Below are positions 5,883 through 7,580 of a stretch of 7,580 nucleotides of DNA, in pieces. The position numbers and the translations under genes were made by a program. The DNA is taken from NCBI GenBank assembly GCA_003132605.1, contig PKYJ01000126.1, positions 1 to 7,580 on the forward strand, written 5' to 3'. The notes beneath the pieces are model-generated. The model saw only the letters and a list, made by a program, of their open reading frames with translations. It made no database searches and was not told where the DNA came from. Numbering within the stretch: the first letter of the stretch is position 1; each line of letters opens with the position of its first letter. This DNA is from Peptococcaceae bacterium (GTDB lineage: Bacteria; Bacillota; DSM-12270; Thermacetogeniales; Thermacetogeniaceae).

Positions 5883-5930
5883 TGAGACGAATAACCGTCC
5901 CCTGTCCCAATATCTTAAGTGTCTGACACC
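5883..5930. repeat. REP-like element between two moeA genes
   Basis: The 27-base block 5883-5909 begins TGAGACGAATAACCGTCCCC and ends CTGTCCCA. It is followed at 5919-5929 by the palindrome GTGTC-T-GACAC. Both parts closely resemble, from memory, dispersed repeats of the form GGGACAGGGGACGGTT...TGTCTCA and GTGTCAGGCACC, found in many bacteria and linked to IS200-like Y1 (REP-associated) transposases. It occupies most of the 90-base gap between the two genes and ends right before the GAGGTGAT ribosome binding site of the next gene. No transposase is present in the window. Confidence 0.6.
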
Positions 5931-5942
5931 GAGGTGATATGC

Positions 5943-7580
5943 ATGGTCCTGGAACGGCAGCGCTACCTGCAGAACGTGCCCAGGGAAGAGGCTTTGAGCC
6001 TGTATATGGAAAGACTGGCCGCCATGGGAGCGCTGGCGCCCGGCCAGCCGGAGCGGATTCCGGTGGACAGGGCAGTGGGCCGGGTAACTGCAGCGCCGGT
6101 CTTCGCCAGGATCTCTTCACCGCATTATCATGCATCCGCCATGGACGGCATCGCCGTGAATGCCGAGTCCACCTTCGGGGCGAATGAGACCAGGCCGGTG
6201 AGCCTGGCGCTGGAGGTAGAGGCATTCGTGGTGGATACCGGAGACCCGCTTCCGGAGGGCTGCAATGCCGTGATCATGATTGAAGACCTGCATTTCTCAA
6301 ACGACCAGACGGTGGAGATTATCGCCTCAGCGGCGCCCTGGCAGCATGTGCGCACGGTCGGCGAGGACTTTGTGGAAACGGATATGGTGCTCCCCTCGCA
6401 CCAGGAGGTGCGCCCCTATGACCTCGGCGGTCTGATCACCGCCGGGGTGCTGGACCTGGAGGTCTTTCCCAGGCCGCGGGTTGCCCTCCTGCCTACGGGG
6501 ACAGAGTTGGTGCTGCCGGGCGAGCCTCTCGTACCCGGGGCCATCATTGAATCAAATAGCCGGGTCCTTGGTGGTCTGGTTGAGGAGTGGGGCGGTATAC
6601 CGGTCCTGGCGCCGCCTACCATAGACGACTATGAACTGTTAAAAAGGGTGATCCTGGATTACTTGGACCGGTCCGATCTGCTGGCAGTGATCGCCGGCTC
6701 CTCAGCCGGACGGGAAGATTTCACCGCAGCCCTGTTTCAGGAACTGGGGGAGGTCTATATACACGGCGTTGCCACCAAACCGGGCAAGCCGGTCATCCTG
6801 GCCTCGATTCAGGGCAAGCCGGTGATCGGTGTTCCCGGGTATCCGGTTTCGGCGGCCCTCGCCTGGGAGTTTTTCGGACGGCCGGTGCTGGCGCGGAAGT
6901 GTGGGCTGACGGTGCCTTCCCGGCAGAGAGCGAAGGCCTATCTTGGCAGGAAGACGGTTTCCCCCCTGGGCGCCGAAGAGTTCATCAGGGTCAAGCTCGG
7001 CCGGGTACGCGACCGGTTGGTGATCCAGACCCTGCCTCGGGGCGCCGGCACCGTCACCTCCCTGGTGCAGGCCGATGCTATTCTGACTGTGCCGCGGCTT
7101 TCGGAGGGCTTCCCGGGCGGGTCGGAGGTGGATGTGGAACTGCTCCGGCCATTGGAGCAGATTGCTCGCACCACGGTGGTGGTTGGCAGTCACGACCTGG
7201 TGCTGGACATCATCGCCAACCTGATCCAGGAGCGGCGTCCAGGGCGGCGGCTGATCTCCTCTCACGTGGGAAGCATGGGCGGTCTGACCGCTTTGCTCAG
7301 GGGCGAGGCCCACCTGGCCGGCATCCACCTGCTGGATGAGGAATCGGGAGTCTATAATCTTCCTTCAGTACGGCGTATCCTGGGAAACCGGGCGATGATC
7401 CTGGTCAACCTGTCCTACCGTACCCAGGGAATGCTGATACCGAAGGGCAATCCCCTGGGTATCGAGGGCCTGCCTGACCTGGTGAGGCCAGGAGTGCGAT
7501 TTATCAACCGCCAGCGTGGTTCGGGCACGCGCCTCCTGTTCGATTGCCTGTTGCGCAAGGAGCAGATCGCACCAGGGCAG
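5943..7580 (+). CDS. moeA: MoeA fused to a PBP-like (LysR/ModA-type) domain, 3' truncated by window edge
   Basis: The frame is open for 546 codons and leaves the window without a stop. Residues about 1-403 are MoeA: SAMDGIAV (Asp68; the usual Tyr is Ile), VDTGDPLPEG, PTGTEL, GSSAGREDF, TKPGKP (Lys279, Lys282), VPGYP. From about 410 a second domain begins, TVVVGSHDLVLDIIANLI, with HVGSMGGLTALLRGEAHLAGIHLLD (441-465) and RFINRQRGSGTR (519-530). These are hallmarks of the PBP-like domain (PF12727) that, in known Firmicute and archaeal proteins, follows MoeA; full length is usually near 640 residues, so roughly 95 are missing. The domain may bind an oxyanion or cofactor precursor, but its ligand is not established. 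ATG 5943 is chosen, eight bases after GAGG (5931-5934). ATG 5939 is in another frame that stops early. Confidence 0.92.
   Translation, partial: MVLERQRYLQNVPREEALSLYMERLAAMGALAPGQPERIPVDRAVGRVTAAPVFARISSPHYHASAMDGIAVNAESTFGANETRPVSLALEVEAFVVDTGDPLPEGCNAVIMIEDLHFSNDQTVEIIASAAPWQHVRTVGEDFVETDMVLPSHQEVRPYDLGGLITAGVLDLEVFPRPRVALLPTGTELVLPGEPLVPGAIIESNSRVLGGLVEEWGGIPVLAPPTIDDYELLKRVILDYLDRSDLLAVIAGSSAGREDFTAALFQELGEVYIHGVATKPGKPVILASIQGKPVIGVPGYPVSAALAWEFFGRPVLARKCGLTVPSRQRAKAYLGRKTVSPLGAEEFIRVKLGRVRDRLVIQTLPRGAGTVTSLVQADAILTVPRLSEGFPGGSEVDVELLRPLEQIARTTVVVGSHDLVLDIIANLIQERRPGRRLISSHVGSMGGLTALLRGEAHLAGIHLLDEESGVYNLPSVRRILGNRAMILVNLSYRTQGMLIPKGNPLGIEGLPDLVRPGVRFINRQRGSGTRLLFDCLLRKEQIAPGQ

Noticed and set aside
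6702..7328. Open frame of about 208 codons on the - strand opposite the MoeA/PBP fusion
   Set aside because: It is a reverse-frame artefact of GC-rich coding DNA; the + strand frame shows continuous MoeA and PBP-like motifs over the same bases.

Overview
The window is a tungsten/molybdenum cofactor locus. It carries three moeA-type molybdopterin metal-insertion genes on the + strand. A complete tungstate ABC transporter operon (tupA-tupB-tupC) lies between the first and second of them on the - strand. Moderately high GC, strong GGAGG-type ribosome binding sites, frequent TTG/GTG starts, a Tup transporter and a MoeA fused to a periplasmic-binding-like domain together point to an anaerobic Firmicute of the Clostridia (Moorella/Desulfotomaculum-like lineages). 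This assignment is inference from style and gene content, not from a marker gene.

Layout: bases 1-141 hold no gene but two striking inverted repeats, a near-perfect 49-bp palindrome (3-51) and a long imperfect hairpin (61-122) just upstream of the first gene's ribosome binding site. A divergent moeA paralogue runs 142-1368 (+). It converges with tupC (1416-2150), tupB (2165-2890) and tupA (2926-3789), all on the - strand and transcribed tupA first. Bases 3790-4356 are a long regulatory gap. On the - strand it contains a possible promoter, a Moco-motif riboswitch whose architecture lacks the P3 stem (the form associated with tungsten cofactor), a classical intrinsic terminator, and an isolated very long Shine-Dalgarno sequence. 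On the + strand follow a doubtful 42-residue reading frame, a 71-residue putative helix-turn-helix protein starting at TTG (4357-4572), a canonical moeA (4584-5852), a REP-like repeat (5883-5930), and a MoeA/PBP-like fusion gene that runs off the right edge (5943-7580).

Working model: TupABC imports tungstate. The riboswitch reports cofactor status to the tup operon by controlling read-through at the terminator. The MoeA paralogues insert Mo or W into adenylylated molybdopterin. Two of them keep the catalytic motifs of the family. The first has lost the second lysine of the KPGKP motif and the SSVG segment, so it may have a changed role. The small helix-turn-helix protein, encoded next to moeA and divergently from tup, is a candidate local regulator. 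Beyond the recognised families, the points most worth checking are the P3-less riboswitch/terminator device, the orphan extended Shine-Dalgarno downstream of it, and the division of labour among three MoeA proteins.
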